A stretch of DNA of 55,401 nucleotides. It comes from Acidobacteriaceae bacterium. Its GTDB lineage: Bacteria > Acidobacteriota > Terriglobia > Terriglobales > Acidobacteriaceae. Below the pieces are notes generated by a model. The model did no database searches. It was not told the DNA's origin and saw only the letters and a program-made list of their open reading frames with translations. A program made the translations under genes and the position numbers. The stretch covers positions 1-55,401 of the forward strand of contig JANXUC010000073.1 of assembly GCA_025352065.1 (NCBI GenBank), in the 5' to 3' direction. Below, piece by piece: positions 8,591-16,749 of this stretch; within the stretch, counting starts at the first letter, position 1, and each line of letters opens with the position of its first letter.

Positions 8591-10507
8591 ATGTCCAACC
8601 CCGGCGATTTCGCGTATACCGTCAAGCAGCAGGCCGACATTGTCCGCATTGTCGGTGACTACATCAAGCTGCGCAAGACCGGTGCGCAAAATTTCTCAGG
8701 GCTGTGTCCGTTCCACAACGAGAAGAGTCCCTCGTTTTCGGTGCATGCCACCCGGCAGTTTTATCACTGCTTCGGCTGTCAGGCTTCGGGAGACGTTTTC
8801 AGTTTCGTGCAGAAGATTGAAAACATAACCTTCCCAGAAGCCGTTCGTGCGGTGGCGCAAAAGCTGGGTATCCCTCTGCCGAAGGCCACCTACAACACGC
8901 CCGCAGAAGCCCAGGAAGCCCGCCAGCGCGGCTTTTTGCTCGACATGAACGAACAGGCCTGCGAATTCTTTCGCGACCAATTACGCCGTCCGGAGGGTGC
9001 CCGAGCCCGCGAATACCTCGCTGGGCGCGGATTGAACGACGAAATGATCCAGCGTTTCCGCATCGGATTCGCCCCCGATTCCGGTTTTGTGCTGAAAGAC
9101 TTCTTCAAGGGAAAATTCGACGAAGAATTGCTCCGGCAGAGCGGCTTATTTTCCTGGAAAACAGAAGACATTAGAACCGACGCCAGCCCGGCGAGCAATA
9201 GTTCGACGAATCAAAGCTCTGAAAACGAAGCCGCCAAGTCTGCGCCTCCCATCTACTCAAAATTCCGCAACCGCGTCATGTTTCCCATCGCCAGCGAACA
9301 AGGCAAGGTCATTGCCTTCACCGGGCGCACGCTGGTGACCGACGAGAAATCCGGTCCGAAATACTTAAATTCGCCCGAAACCGCCGTTTATTCGAAATCA
9401 AAAGTCCTTTTCAATCTCGACCTCGCCAAAGAAGCCATCCGCAAACTCGGCTACGCCATCCTCGTCGAAGGCCAAATGGATTGCATCTCCGTCTACGCGG
9501 CGGGATTCAACAACGTGATCGCGAGTTCCGGCACAGCCTTTACCGAGCTGCAAGCCAAGCTGCTCGGGCGTTTCACGAAGAACGTTGTCGTGAATTTTGA
9601 TCCCGACACCGCCGGTGCCGCCGCTACCGAACGCACTCTGGGCCTCCTGATCGAAGAAGATTTCCAAGTGAAAGTCTTAACTCTCGAGTCCGGATTCGAT
9701 CCCGATCTCTACATCCGCCGCCAGGGCAAAGAAGCTTACGAAAAGGCTCTCGGCGGCTCGCAGAAGTATTTTGACTACTTGATCGAGCGCGCCCGCACGC
9801 AATTCCCGGTCCGCAGCGCCGAGGGCAAGGTCAAAGCGCTGAATTACCTGCTGCCGCACATCCAGCGTGTCCCCAGCCGCATTGTTCGCGACGAACTCGC
9901 CCAGGAAATCGCTCACCGCGTCGGAATCGACTCGGCAGTCTTAAGGCAGGAGTTGCGCCACGCCGCTACGGATCGCGCAGCGGCCAAGGTCAAATCTGCG
10001 CCAGAAGGCCAGATCACCCAGGCCGAGCGCCTCTTGATCCGAGCGCTAGCCTCCGCCGGAGAAGTCCAAAGCAATGGCACCCACGCCTCGTCCCGCGACG
10101 GCGCAGACGTCGAATTCGATCCCGCCCGCCAAGCCAGATTCGCCCTCCATCACGAGCATCTGCACGAAGGTCTAGCCGCCGAGTCGCTCCTGCAAGCATT
10201 GCTCGACGCCGGCCCCGAAAGCGGCCACCCCATGGATCTTCCGCTCTCTGAAGGCGACCGCAAGCTCCTGGCCTCCGTCCTAATGAACGAAGAGGAGGAC
10301 CTTACGCCCGAACTCCTGGAAGGCGGGGTCAATGCGCTGCGCCGAAATTCCGTCCGTCGTCGCCTAGAACAGGTCCAGCGCGACATCGTCGAAGCTAGCC
10401 GAAGGGATGACGCCGCCAGAGTTGCCGAATTGACCGCCGAAAAACTTCGCCTCAAGCGCCTTTTGGGTGCCGCCAAGATGGCTTCCGACGTGGACGCAGC
10501 TGATTAA
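8591..10507 (+). CDS. dnaG: DNA primase
   Basis: Synthesises RNA primers at the replication fork in partnership with DnaB. It has 638 residues. The CHC2 zinc-binding domain uses Cys39, His42, Cys60 and Cys63. A catalytic core follows, and a Toprim domain has the acidic motif VEGQMDCIS near 291 and the DPDTAG segment near 335. The C-terminal helicase-interaction region is alanine- and glutamate-rich. A low-complexity Ser/Asn-rich insert lies near 198-215. It is followed by rpoD in the same orientation, the classic dnaG-rpoD (macromolecular synthesis) order but without rpsU in front. No strong Shine-Dalgarno is visible. Confidence 0.96.
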   Translation: MSNPGDFAYTVKQQADIVRIVGDYIKLRKTGAQNFSGLCPFHNEKSPSFSVHATRQFYHCFGCQASGDVFSFVQKIENITFPEAVRAVAQKLGIPLPKATYNTPAEAQEARQRGFLLDMNEQACEFFRDQLRRPEGARAREYLAGRGLNDEMIQRFRIGFAPDSGFVLKDFFKGKFDEELLRQSGLFSWKTEDIRTDASPASNSSTNQSSENEAAKSAPPIYSKFRNRVMFPIASEQGKVIAFTGRTLVTDEKSGPKYLNSPETAVYSKSKVLFNLDLAKEAIRKLGYAILVEGQMDCISVYAAGFNNVIASSGTAFTELQAKLLGRFTKNVVVNFDPDTAGAAATERTLGLLIEEDFQVKVLTLESGFDPDLYIRRQGKEAYEKALGGSQKYFDYLIERARTQFPVRSAEGKVKALNYLLPHIQRVPSRIVRDELAQEIAHRVGIDSAVLRQELRHAATDRAAAKVKSAPEGQITQAERLLIRALASAGEVQSNGTHASSRDGADVEFDPARQARFALHHEHLHEGLAAESLLQALLDAGPESGHPMDLPLSEGDRKLLASVLMNEEEDLTPELLEGGVNALRRNSVRRRLEQVQRDIVEASRRDDAARVAELTAEKLRLKRLLGAAKMASDVDAAD

Positions 10508-10742
10508 CGTCATGAAACTAAATAGCTCTTGCTGCCATCTAAGTATTTAGCAAAAGTGATGAATTAGGTGAGACAGGCTCCGGAGCCCTTGGCTTCATTT
10601 AGGCAGAGTCCACTGAGACATGCTAAACTTATAAGGTTTTGGCTATGGCGCAATCCGCCGCCTGCGTTTCCCACCATTACGGTCCGAAAATCCGATTGAG
10701 AGTAGTTGTCCACACGCCCCGGGACACAAAGAGGGAGAGCCT

Positions 10743-12419
10743 TTGGCTTTAGAAGACAAATTTGACGACATCAAGAAGTTGATTGATGCAGGGAAAGAAA
10801 AGGGTTACCTCACCTATGGTGAAGTCAACGACCTCATTCCCCAAGATGTGCAGTCGCCCGACGATTTAGATGATTTGCTCACCACCATCGGCACTCAAGG
10901 GATCGACATTCTTGAGGGCCCGGCCAAAGAACGTAAGTTCGACGACGAAGAAGCTGGCGACGATGTAGAACTCGACCTCACACCCGGCGCCATGGAGAAG
11001 ACGAACGACCCCGTCCGCATGTATTTGCGTGAAATGGGTACGGTTCCTCTGCTCACGCGCGAAGGCGAAGTCGAAATCGCTAAACGTATCGAACGCGGCC
11101 AAAACCGCGTGCTGAAGGCCCTTTCCCGTTCCCCGATCGTCATTCGCGAACTTCTCGCCATGGGCGAGGACCTGAAGAAGGGCGTTCGTTCGATCAAGGA
11201 AGTTGTCACCTTCGACGAAGAAGAAATCACAGAAGAAATTCTGCAAAACCGTCTGAAGGCCTTCACCGGCAAGATCGACGACGTTGGCAAGCTCTACAAG
11301 AAGACGCAGCTCTTGGAGGAAAAGTATCGCGCGATTTCTCAAAAGAAGAAGCCGCGTGATCACCGCAAGGCTCGCCGATTGCTGGGCCGCGCCATCATTG
11401 CCACGTCGAAAGCCGTGCGTAAGTTGGGCTTCACCAACAACGAACGCAAGCGACTCATCGAGCGCGTCAGCAAAACCGTCGAGTCCATGCGTTCGCTGGA
11501 CCGTCAAGCCCAGAACTACGACAAAAAAGCCGATGCCACCCGCAACGAAGAGCAGAAAAAGGAATACAAACGCCAGGCAAAGCACCTCCATGCGGAACTG
11601 GAAAAGCATGAGATGGAAACTTCCGTTTTGTTCGCAGAACTCAAGCGGACGCAGCGCGAAATCATCCAGGGCGACATGGATGCCGAGCTGGCCAAGCGCG
11701 AGCTTATCGAGGCCAACTTGCGTCTGGTAGTTTCTATCGCCAAGAAATACACGAACCGCGGCCTGCAATTCCTCGATCTGATTCAGGAAGGCAACATCGG
11801 CCTGATGAAGGCCGTCGACAAGTTCGAGTACCGCCGCGGCTACAAGTTCTCCACCTACGCCACCTGGTGGATTCGTCAGGCCATCACGCGCGCCATCGCC
11901 GATCAGGCCCGCACCATCCGTATCCCGGTGCACATGATCGAAACCATCAACAAGCTGATTCGCACCTCGCGACAGCTGGTCCAGGAACTTGGCCGCGAAC
12001 CCACCTCGGAAGAAATTGCGAAGCGGATGGATATCCCGGTCGCCAAGGTCCGTAAAGTCCTCAAGATCGCGCAAGAGCCTATTTCACTCGAAACGCCGAT
12101 CGGCGAAGAGGAAGATTCGCATCTAGGCGACTTCATCGAAGACCGCGCCATCGTGTCTCCGGCTGAAGCCGTGATCAACGTGAACCTGAAAGACCAGACG
12201 GCCCACGTCCTCCGCACGCTAACCCCGCGCGAAGAGCGTGTCATCAAAATGCGCTTCGGCCTGGAAGACGGCTCCGAGCACACGCTAGAAGAAGTTGGCC
12301 AGTCGTTCGCAGTCACCCGCGAACGCATCCGCCAAATCGAAGCGAAGGCGCTTCGCAAGCTGCGCCACCCGTCGAGGTCACGCAAACTGCGCGCCTTCAT
12401 GGATGGCGTCAGGGACTAA
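10743..12419 (+). CDS. rpoD: Primary RNA polymerase sigma factor, sigma-70/RpoD
   Basis: The housekeeping sigma factor that directs RNA polymerase to -35/-10 promoters. It has 558 residues. Region 1.1 is present ([20 protein letters not shown]). A charged, Lys-rich non-conserved region spans 180-300. Region 2 (about 328-385) includes [19 protein letters not shown], which melts and reads the -10 box. Region 3 follows. Region 4.2 has the helix-turn-helix [20 protein letters not shown] near the C-terminus. The start is a TTG preceded by GAGGGAG with 5-nt spacing. A 236-nt gap after dnaG leaves room for an independent promoter. Transcription ends at the strong hairpin at 12428-12457. Confidence 0.96.
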   Translation: MALEDKFDDIKKLIDAGKEKGYLTYGEVNDLIPQDVQSPDDLDDLLTTIGTQGIDILEGPAKERKFDDEEAGDDVELDLTPGAMEKTNDPVRMYLREMGTVPLLTREGEVEIAKRIERGQNRVLKALSRSPIVIRELLAMGEDLKKGVRSIKEVVTFDEEEITEEILQNRLKAFTGKIDDVGKLYKKTQLLEEKYRAISQKKKPRDHRKARRLLGRAIIATSKAVRKLGFTNNERKRLIERVSKTVESMRSLDRQAQNYDKKADATRNEEQKKEYKRQAKHLHAELEKHEMETSVLFAELKRTQREIIQGDMDAELAKRELIEANLRLVVSIAKKYTNRGLQFLDLIQEGNIGLMKAVDKFEYRRGYKFSTYATWWIRQAITRAIADQARTIRIPVHMIETINKLIRTSRQLVQELGREPTSEEIAKRMDIPVAKVRKVLKIAQEPISLETPIGEEEDSHLGDFIEDRAIVSPAEAVINVNLKDQTAHVLRTLTPREERVIKMRFGLEDGSEHTLEEVGQSFAVTRERIRQIEAKALRKLRHPSRSRKLRAFMDGVRD

Positions 12420-12427
12420 GAAAATGT

Positions 12428-12457
12428 AGGGCGGACACTACTGTCCGCCCTTTCTTT
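12428..12457 (+). terminator. Rho-independent terminator of rpoD built from a palindromic repeat
   Basis: A perfect 10-bp stem (AGGGCGGACA / TGTCCGCCCT) with a CTAC loop is followed by TTCTTTT, 8 nt after the rpoD stop. The same stem sequence recurs as an intergenic repeat elsewhere (29118-29135), so a mobile or spreading palindrome appears to serve as terminator here. Confidence 0.85.
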
Positions 12458-12471
12458 TATTGCTCGTGTAG

Positions 12472-12491
12472 GGCGAGCATTCCTGCTCGCC
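12472..12491. repeat. GGCGAGCA-type palindrome
   Basis: GGCGAGCA, loop TTCC, TGCTCGCC. A second copy in the opposite orientation with one arm mismatch lies at 40423-40442. Both are preceded or followed by the same GTAGG context. Confidence 0.7.
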
Positions 12492-12642
12492 AGGGGGTCG
12501 AAGGTTTTTCAGCCATCAACCCCCAACTTAGCGGCCGGCGCCTCGCCTGCCCAGCCCTTAGGCGTGTTTCATAAACGCTCTGCGGGTAGGGCGCGACTTC
12601 ACAGGCTGCGGAAAAAGTCGATTGAACGCTTGTTTTGGGTGG

Positions 12643-12662
12643 CGCAGCGCTTCAGCGCTGCG
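12643..12662. repeat. CGCAGCGC palindrome
   Basis: A perfect 8-bp inverted repeat CGCAGCGC / GCGCTGCG with a TTCA loop, 225 nt after rpoD. No T-run follows. Confidence 0.6.
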
Positions 12663-12787
12663 ATAAGTTATTTGTTTTGAACATCGGCTTTAGCCGCTGA
12701 GGTAAGGGGTTACCGCACCGACCGGCTTTTCCGCAGGCGGGTGAACCAGTCTTTGATCTTGATTTCCATTTTCATAACCAAGAAAAA

Positions 12788-12961
12788 GGGTGCCCCGTGC
12801 TTGCGTTTTGTGCAAGGGCGGGTGTAAACACGCTCGATTCTACAGCGATGGAGACGAGGAGAATGATTTCGTTCCGAGACCACCCGGTGCGACACGTGTT
12901 CTATTGCGTAAACAGCGTGAAATTCCCGTCCTTTGCAAAAACCGCAAAGGACGGGGCACCC
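12788..12961. repeat. Nested long inverted repeat (GGGTGCCCCGT ... ACGGGGCACCC)
   Basis: Outer arms GGGTGCCCCGT (12788-12798) and ACGGGGCACCC (12951-12961) are perfect inverted repeats 150 nt apart. Inside the right arm is a 12-bp hairpin, CCCGTCCTTTGC / GCAAAGGACGGG, with a 7-nt loop (12925-12955). The whole could fold as one long hairpin or be a small non-autonomous mobile element. No transposase is nearby. Confidence 0.6.
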
Positions 12962-13005
12962 CCCGACTTACTCGTGCCGGAGAAATCAAAATCTGGGCCA
13001 CCCGC

Positions 13006-13644
13006 CTAGTGAGCCGATTCATCTTCAACGATCTGAAATGTCTTGTGTGCTGCTCGCGCCTTCTTCACACTTACAGCATCCCCCAGAGAACCAAGTGTCA
13101 GCTTAACCTCTTCAGTCGTAACCTTACAGTCAGTGCCAATGATCACTTCTGCCAACTGAAGTACCTCGCCGAAATCGAAGAACTCTTCCTCTAAGTCCGT
13201 CCACGTCCTGATCTCGTGCTCGTATTCCCAGTTGCGATACTTGGTGCACATCATTTTCTTAACCATCTCCTTCCTTGTCCTATCATCCAGACGAGCAAAG
13301 TCAGCGGGAAATGGCAGAGGGTTGGAGATGTATTCAACTCTCTGGGTTTGATTTCCCACAACTTCGTGAGGGATTTCGAACCCTAGGCACAGCCCTCGAT
13401 GTTTGTCACTGTAGTGCGCCCAGATAACCGGATCATTCCAATCGGCGCTAAAACACAGTAAGCCAAAGTGTCGCGCTAGTTCGTTGCGAGTTATGAGGAA
13501 AGCGCAGCGCTCACTCGGGTTTGTGAGATCGTAGGGACGAAGCTCGAAAGGATCGTTAAGTTCGCTAATTCGTGTTCGCCTCAGCCGCCTTTCGTGAAGG
13601 CTCTTGAGAGCGAATTGTTGATTCAAGAATTTATAAACTCTCAT
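13006..13644 (-). CDS. DUF2971 domain protein
   Basis: A 212-residue soluble protein resembling the DUF2971 family. It shows the RLRRTRISELNDPFELRP segment near 20-40, LLCFSADWNDPVIWAHYSD near 62-80 and RGLCLGFEI after it, then a KYRNWEYEHEIRTW block near 135-148. These are the usual conserved blocks; the last recalls a WxxExEwR motif. The biochemical activity of the family is not established. Members are often sporadically distributed and found in accessory regions. It stands alone between palindrome-rich stretches, which fits a recently acquired gene. No clear ribosome-binding site is seen before the ATG. Confidence 0.75.
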   Translation of the reverse strand: MRVYKFLNQQFALKSLHERRLRRTRISELNDPFELRPYDLTNPSERCAFLITRNELARHFGLLCFSADWNDPVIWAHYSDKHRGLCLGFEIPHEVVGNQTQRVEYISNPLPFPADFARLDDRTRKEMVKKMMCTKYRNWEYEHEIRTWTDLEEEFFDFGEVLQLAEVIIGTDCKVTTEEVKLTLGSLGDAVSVKKARAAHKTFQIVEDESAH

Positions 13645-14365
13645 TGTGCCAGCCCCGTCCTCCGTTACACCCTCAATCCTAAGTCATTGGAACCCTGCTC
13701 TTCTCCGTGTCTCCGCAGTAAACATTCCCTTTTTTCCAACATCTTCCACAGCAATTCGCAACTACCCACAACTTTCCCACAGCCCAGTCGCGATTCTCTC
13801 TTGTACCGAGTTTCCATCTCAGGCAAAGTGCTTGCAGACGAAGCGAGGAATGTCCTGAGCCCTTGGACAACATCGCGCGGCGGACGAGACACGCAGTCCC
13901 TTCGAGGGTGACTGCGGAAGGCGTATCGAGTGTTCGCATTCGAGATGGCCTTGGCAGAGTCTCCCTGCAAAGGGAACTCACTCGACCGCAGGCCGGTGTC
14001 GCGGGATGCGAGTCCCGCGCAACGCCGCGTGGCGCAAGCCACCTCAGGCAGATAGGGGCCCGGAGGGACAGACTTCGTTTCCTGCGGCCCGGGCGGCTGG
14101 CCCGGGCCGTAGCCATTTCTGGCGGTGCTGTTTTAACGAACCACGGACGATAGTCGCGTGGAAATGTTTATTCGTTATTTCTTCTATACTTTTTAGCAGC
14201 ACTAGTTGCATAGATGCTGAAAATAAAACTTGTCATTCCGAGCGTAGCGAGGAATCCCTTTCCTTCCCGTACATTCGCTACGAGGCAGGGATTCCTCGCC
14301 ACGCTCGGAATGACAAATCATAGTTTGTGAAACACGCCGCAAGACGAACTATTTAGGGTGACTCC
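13645..14365. other. Long intergenic region upstream of dnaB
   Basis: These 721 nt hold no frame I would defend; those present are Arg/Ser-rich and lack coding character. The stretch contains clustered CCACA motifs (13745-13790), GC-rich imperfect palindromes between 13990 and 14115 (for example CGGGATGCGAGTCCCG and GGCCCGGGCGGCTGGCCCGG), and a complete copy of the 'GTCATTCCGAGCG' inverted repeat. It probably holds the dnaB promoter, but I cannot place it. Confidence 0.6.
14231..14315. repeat. 'GTCATTCCGAGCG' inverted-repeat element, copy A
   Basis: Left arm TGTCATTCCGAGCGTAGCGA, then GGAATCCCTTT; right arm AGGGATTCCTCG, then CACGCTCGGAATGACA. The unit is about 85 nt and can form a long imperfect hairpin. 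Other copies: 20790-20872, 22226-22312, 42990-43073, 52410-52509. Confidence 0.85.
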
Positions 14366-15739
14366 TTGGCCACCACGAATTACAACGCGATCAGCAGTCT
14401 CCCCGCCAACATCGACGCCGAGCGCTCGATTCTAGGCGCCATCCTCCTCGATAACTTCGCTTACAACGAAGCCGCGGAGCACCTTCGCGCGGAGGACTTT
14501 TCTCTCGACGCTCATCGCCGCGTTTACTCGCGCATGATGGATCTGGCAGAATCCTCGCGGCCCATCGATCTGGTAACGCTGGCCGAAGAGCTCGACCGTC
14601 ATCGCGAACTGCAATCCGTCGGCGACATGGCGTATTTGTCCGCGTTGCTCGACGGCATCCCCGACCGTCCCAGCATTGAGCACTACGTCAAAATCGTCCG
14701 CGACAAGGCCATGTTGCGGAATCTGATTCACGCCGCGAACACCGCTATTGCCCGGGCCAGCGAACAAGCCGATCCGGCCTCGGAGATTCTCGACTCGGCC
14801 GAAGCCGCATTATTTCAGATATCGGAACAGCGTATTGGACGCGGTTTCGTAGGTATCGAAGAAATCATCCGAGAGGACTTCGGTTCCGTTGATGCCCTGA
14901 TGCAGCGCGGCCAGCGTATCACCGGCCTTGAAACGCACTACGAAATTCTGGATGAAATGACCAGCGGCTTCCAGCCTGCCGACTTGGTGATTATTGCCGC
15001 CCGCCCGTCCATGGGAAAAACCGCTTTCGCCATGAACATCGCGGAGAACGTCGCGATCCTCGACGGCAAAGTCGTTGGCGTGTTCTCTCTCGAAATGTCG
15101 CGCGAAGCTTTGTTGGGCCGTCTGCTCTGCTCCTGGTCGCGCGTCGACTCACACAAATGGCGCACCGGCTCACTCTGGAGAGAAGACCAGGAAAAAATTG
15201 TTCGAGCCATGGACCAGCTCGGCCCCGCCCCCATCTTCATCGACGACACGCCCGGAATTTCCCTCGGCGAAATGCGCGCCAAAGCCCGCCGTCTCAAGCA
15301 GTCCAAGGGACGCCTCGACCTACTCATCGTGGACTATCTCCAGCTCATGACCGCCACAGCCGGCCGACGCTATGAAAACAGAACGCAGGAAGTGTCGGCG
15401 ATCTCTCGCGGACTCAAAGCCATTGCCAAGGAACTCCGCGTCCCCATCGTCGCCCTCTCGCAGCTCAGCCGCGCCCCTGAAAGCCGTGGCGGTGATCACC
15501 GCCCTCAGCTCTCCGACCTGCGTGAATCCGGCTCCATCGAGCAGGATGCCGACCTGGTTGCTTTCATCTTCCGCGAAGAAGTCTACAAACAGGACGATCC
15601 CGACCTCGAAGGCAAGGCCGAAATCATCATCGCCAAACAGCGTAACGGCCCCATCGGCAAGGTGGAGCTAGCGTTCATCAAGCGCTCCACCCGTTTCGAA
15701 AACATGTCTCGCGAGTCTCAGGGCGGTTACGAGCAGTAG
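14366..15739 (+). CDS. dnaB: Replicative DNA helicase
   Basis: The ring helicase that unwinds the replication fork and recruits primase. It has 457 residues, the family norm, with no intein. The N-terminal DnaB domain (about 12-115, beginning LPANIDAERSILGAILLDN) is joined by a linker to the RecA-type motor. The motor has Walker A ARPSMGKTAFAMN near 211-223, Walker B LLIVDYLQLM near 318, and the GSIEQDADLVAFIFREEVY segment with the arginine finger region near 390-405. The start is a TTG preceded by AGGG. rplI, a frequent neighbour, is not adjacent. dnaG lies 4 kb upstream. Confidence 0.96.
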   Translation: MATTNYNAISSLPANIDAERSILGAILLDNFAYNEAAEHLRAEDFSLDAHRRVYSRMMDLAESSRPIDLVTLAEELDRHRELQSVGDMAYLSALLDGIPDRPSIEHYVKIVRDKAMLRNLIHAANTAIARASEQADPASEILDSAEAALFQISEQRIGRGFVGIEEIIREDFGSVDALMQRGQRITGLETHYEILDEMTSGFQPADLVIIAARPSMGKTAFAMNIAENVAILDGKVVGVFSLEMSREALLGRLLCSWSRVDSHKWRTGSLWREDQEKIVRAMDQLGPAPIFIDDTPGISLGEMRAKARRLKQSKGRLDLLIVDYLQLMTATAGRRYENRTQEVSAISRGLKAIAKELRVPIVALSQLSRAPESRGGDHRPQLSDLRESGSIEQDADLVAFIFREEVYKQDDPDLEGKAEIIIAKQRNGPIGKVELAFIKRSTRFENMSRESQGGYEQ

Positions 15740-16198
15740 ATTTTCGCAGGAAACCCCATAAGGCGCAGCGAAGATCGGTTCGCTGCCCAAATACCGGCCT
15801 CTCCGGTTCGGCAGGCCTCGACAGACGAAGCCCGCGCCTCATAAGCCTCCAAGCTGTGGAAAATACTGTGGAACGGCAAAACCGCTTAGCCGGGAATTCG
15901 GCACCGGTTTCTCTTGCCAATACCTCATTTTATTTCCCAACAGATTGATAACAAAAGTTTTAAATAGATTTTCCTACTAGGATTTCCCGCTTCCGCGAAG
16001 CCGCATCTCCCACATGCGCCGGGGAGATTTGCACACTTTGAGGGATCAAGATCACGGCTTGACAGGCTTGTCAAGATCGGTTTCTAAGGTTTCCGAGGCA
16101 ATTCCGTCGCCCGTTAGCCCGGACCGCAGCAAGGGCCCTCCTAGGCCCTCCCAGGCCCATCCCCTGACAGCCGCCACTACCCGGAAACTTAGGGCTTC
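15740..16198. other. Intergenic region with two hairpins
   Basis: No supported gene. An 8-bp hairpin GCAGCGAA / TTCGCTGC (15765-15786) lies 25 nt after dnaB and may end its transcript, although no T-run follows. A second inverted repeat CTTGACA / TGTCAAG with a GGCT spacer lies at 16053-16070. The remainder shows nothing I recognise. Confidence 0.5.
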
Positions 16199-16558
16199 TT
16201 AGACCCACCGCCTGATTCTGGACGACTCGGACGGACGCGCCTTGGCGGTTTCGGACGGGATATTTTCGGTGATGGAAATCTGCGGCACAGGAGCAGCGCT
16301 TGGCGCCTCTTCCTCCATGTACAACAGATGAGCTACTGGGCGGAGCGCGATTGCTGCCGCCTCAAGTCCTTGAATCTCCAGCGTAAGTTCCGCCAGTTGC
16401 ACTCGCTTATTGCGCAAAACCACATTGACTTCGTTCACAAACGCCTCCGAAAGCTTTCGAGATACAAGTCGGACATTGCATCTATCCCGCCAATGCGTTG
16501 GGAGGCCAACTGGCTGCGGAATTTTGCCAGCAGCGATACGAAAGAACTTAGAAGCCAT
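16199..16558 (-). CDS. Hypothetical protein
   Basis: A 119-residue frame with a protein-like core (LSEAFVNEVNVVLRNKRVQL followed by an amphipathic Glu/Leu/Ala segment) and a Pro/Ser/Arg-rich tail. No family is recognised and there is no signal peptide or membrane segment. The ribosome-binding site is weak. It sits alone between dnaB and the CHAD gene on the opposite strand. The coding call rests on composition and is moderate. Confidence 0.4.
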   Translation of the reverse strand: MASKFFRIAAGKIPQPVGLPTHWRDRCNVRLVSRKLSEAFVNEVNVVLRNKRVQLAELTLEIQGLEAAAIALRPVAHLLYMEEEAPSAAPVPQISITENIPSETAKARPSESSRIRRWV

Positions 16559-16749
16559 TGACCCAGAAGGGAATAGGTCGCTTGGCCTCTTGTGTTAGTC
16601 GCCGTGCGAAGACTTCAGTCTGGCGTGCCTTCTTTTCGCAGATTCTATTTCGAGTTCCGCCGCGACACTGGCTTCCCAAATTGGTCCACAATCTTGTTTC
16701 GCGCCAAGCCGGTTGTCGAAGTTGTTCGTAATCGTCGCGGCGGTTCATA

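Larger units (their letters stand above)
12420..13005. other. Palindrome-rich intergenic region with no supported gene
   Basis: No convincing reading frame lies between rpoD and the DUF2971 gene. The stretch is a series of hairpins: the rpoD terminator; an 8-bp GGCGAGCA/TGCTCGCC hairpin (12472-12491); an 8-bp CGCAGCGC/GCGCTGCG hairpin (12643-12662); and a long nested inverted repeat (12788-12961). Several are members of families seen elsewhere in the window. Confidence 0.7.

Noticed and set aside
10866-12074. 402-residue reading frame antisense to rpoD
   Set aside because: Shadow frame; rpoD on the plus strand is unambiguous and the antisense product has no recognisable domain.
12790-13194. 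134-residue Cys-rich frame in the palindrome region
   Set aside because: It translates through the nested inverted repeat and overlaps the DUF2971 gene end; composition is not protein-like.
13665-14116. Arg/Ser-rich minus-strand frames upstream of dnaB
   Set aside because: No domain, poor codon use and coverage of palindromic sequence suggest they are chance frames.
13740-15900. Replication origin near dnaB, suggested by TTCCACA/TCCCACA/TGTGGAAAA motifs
   Set aside because: The motifs are few, imperfect and scattered, and no dnaA, dnaN or AT-rich unwinding region is nearby.
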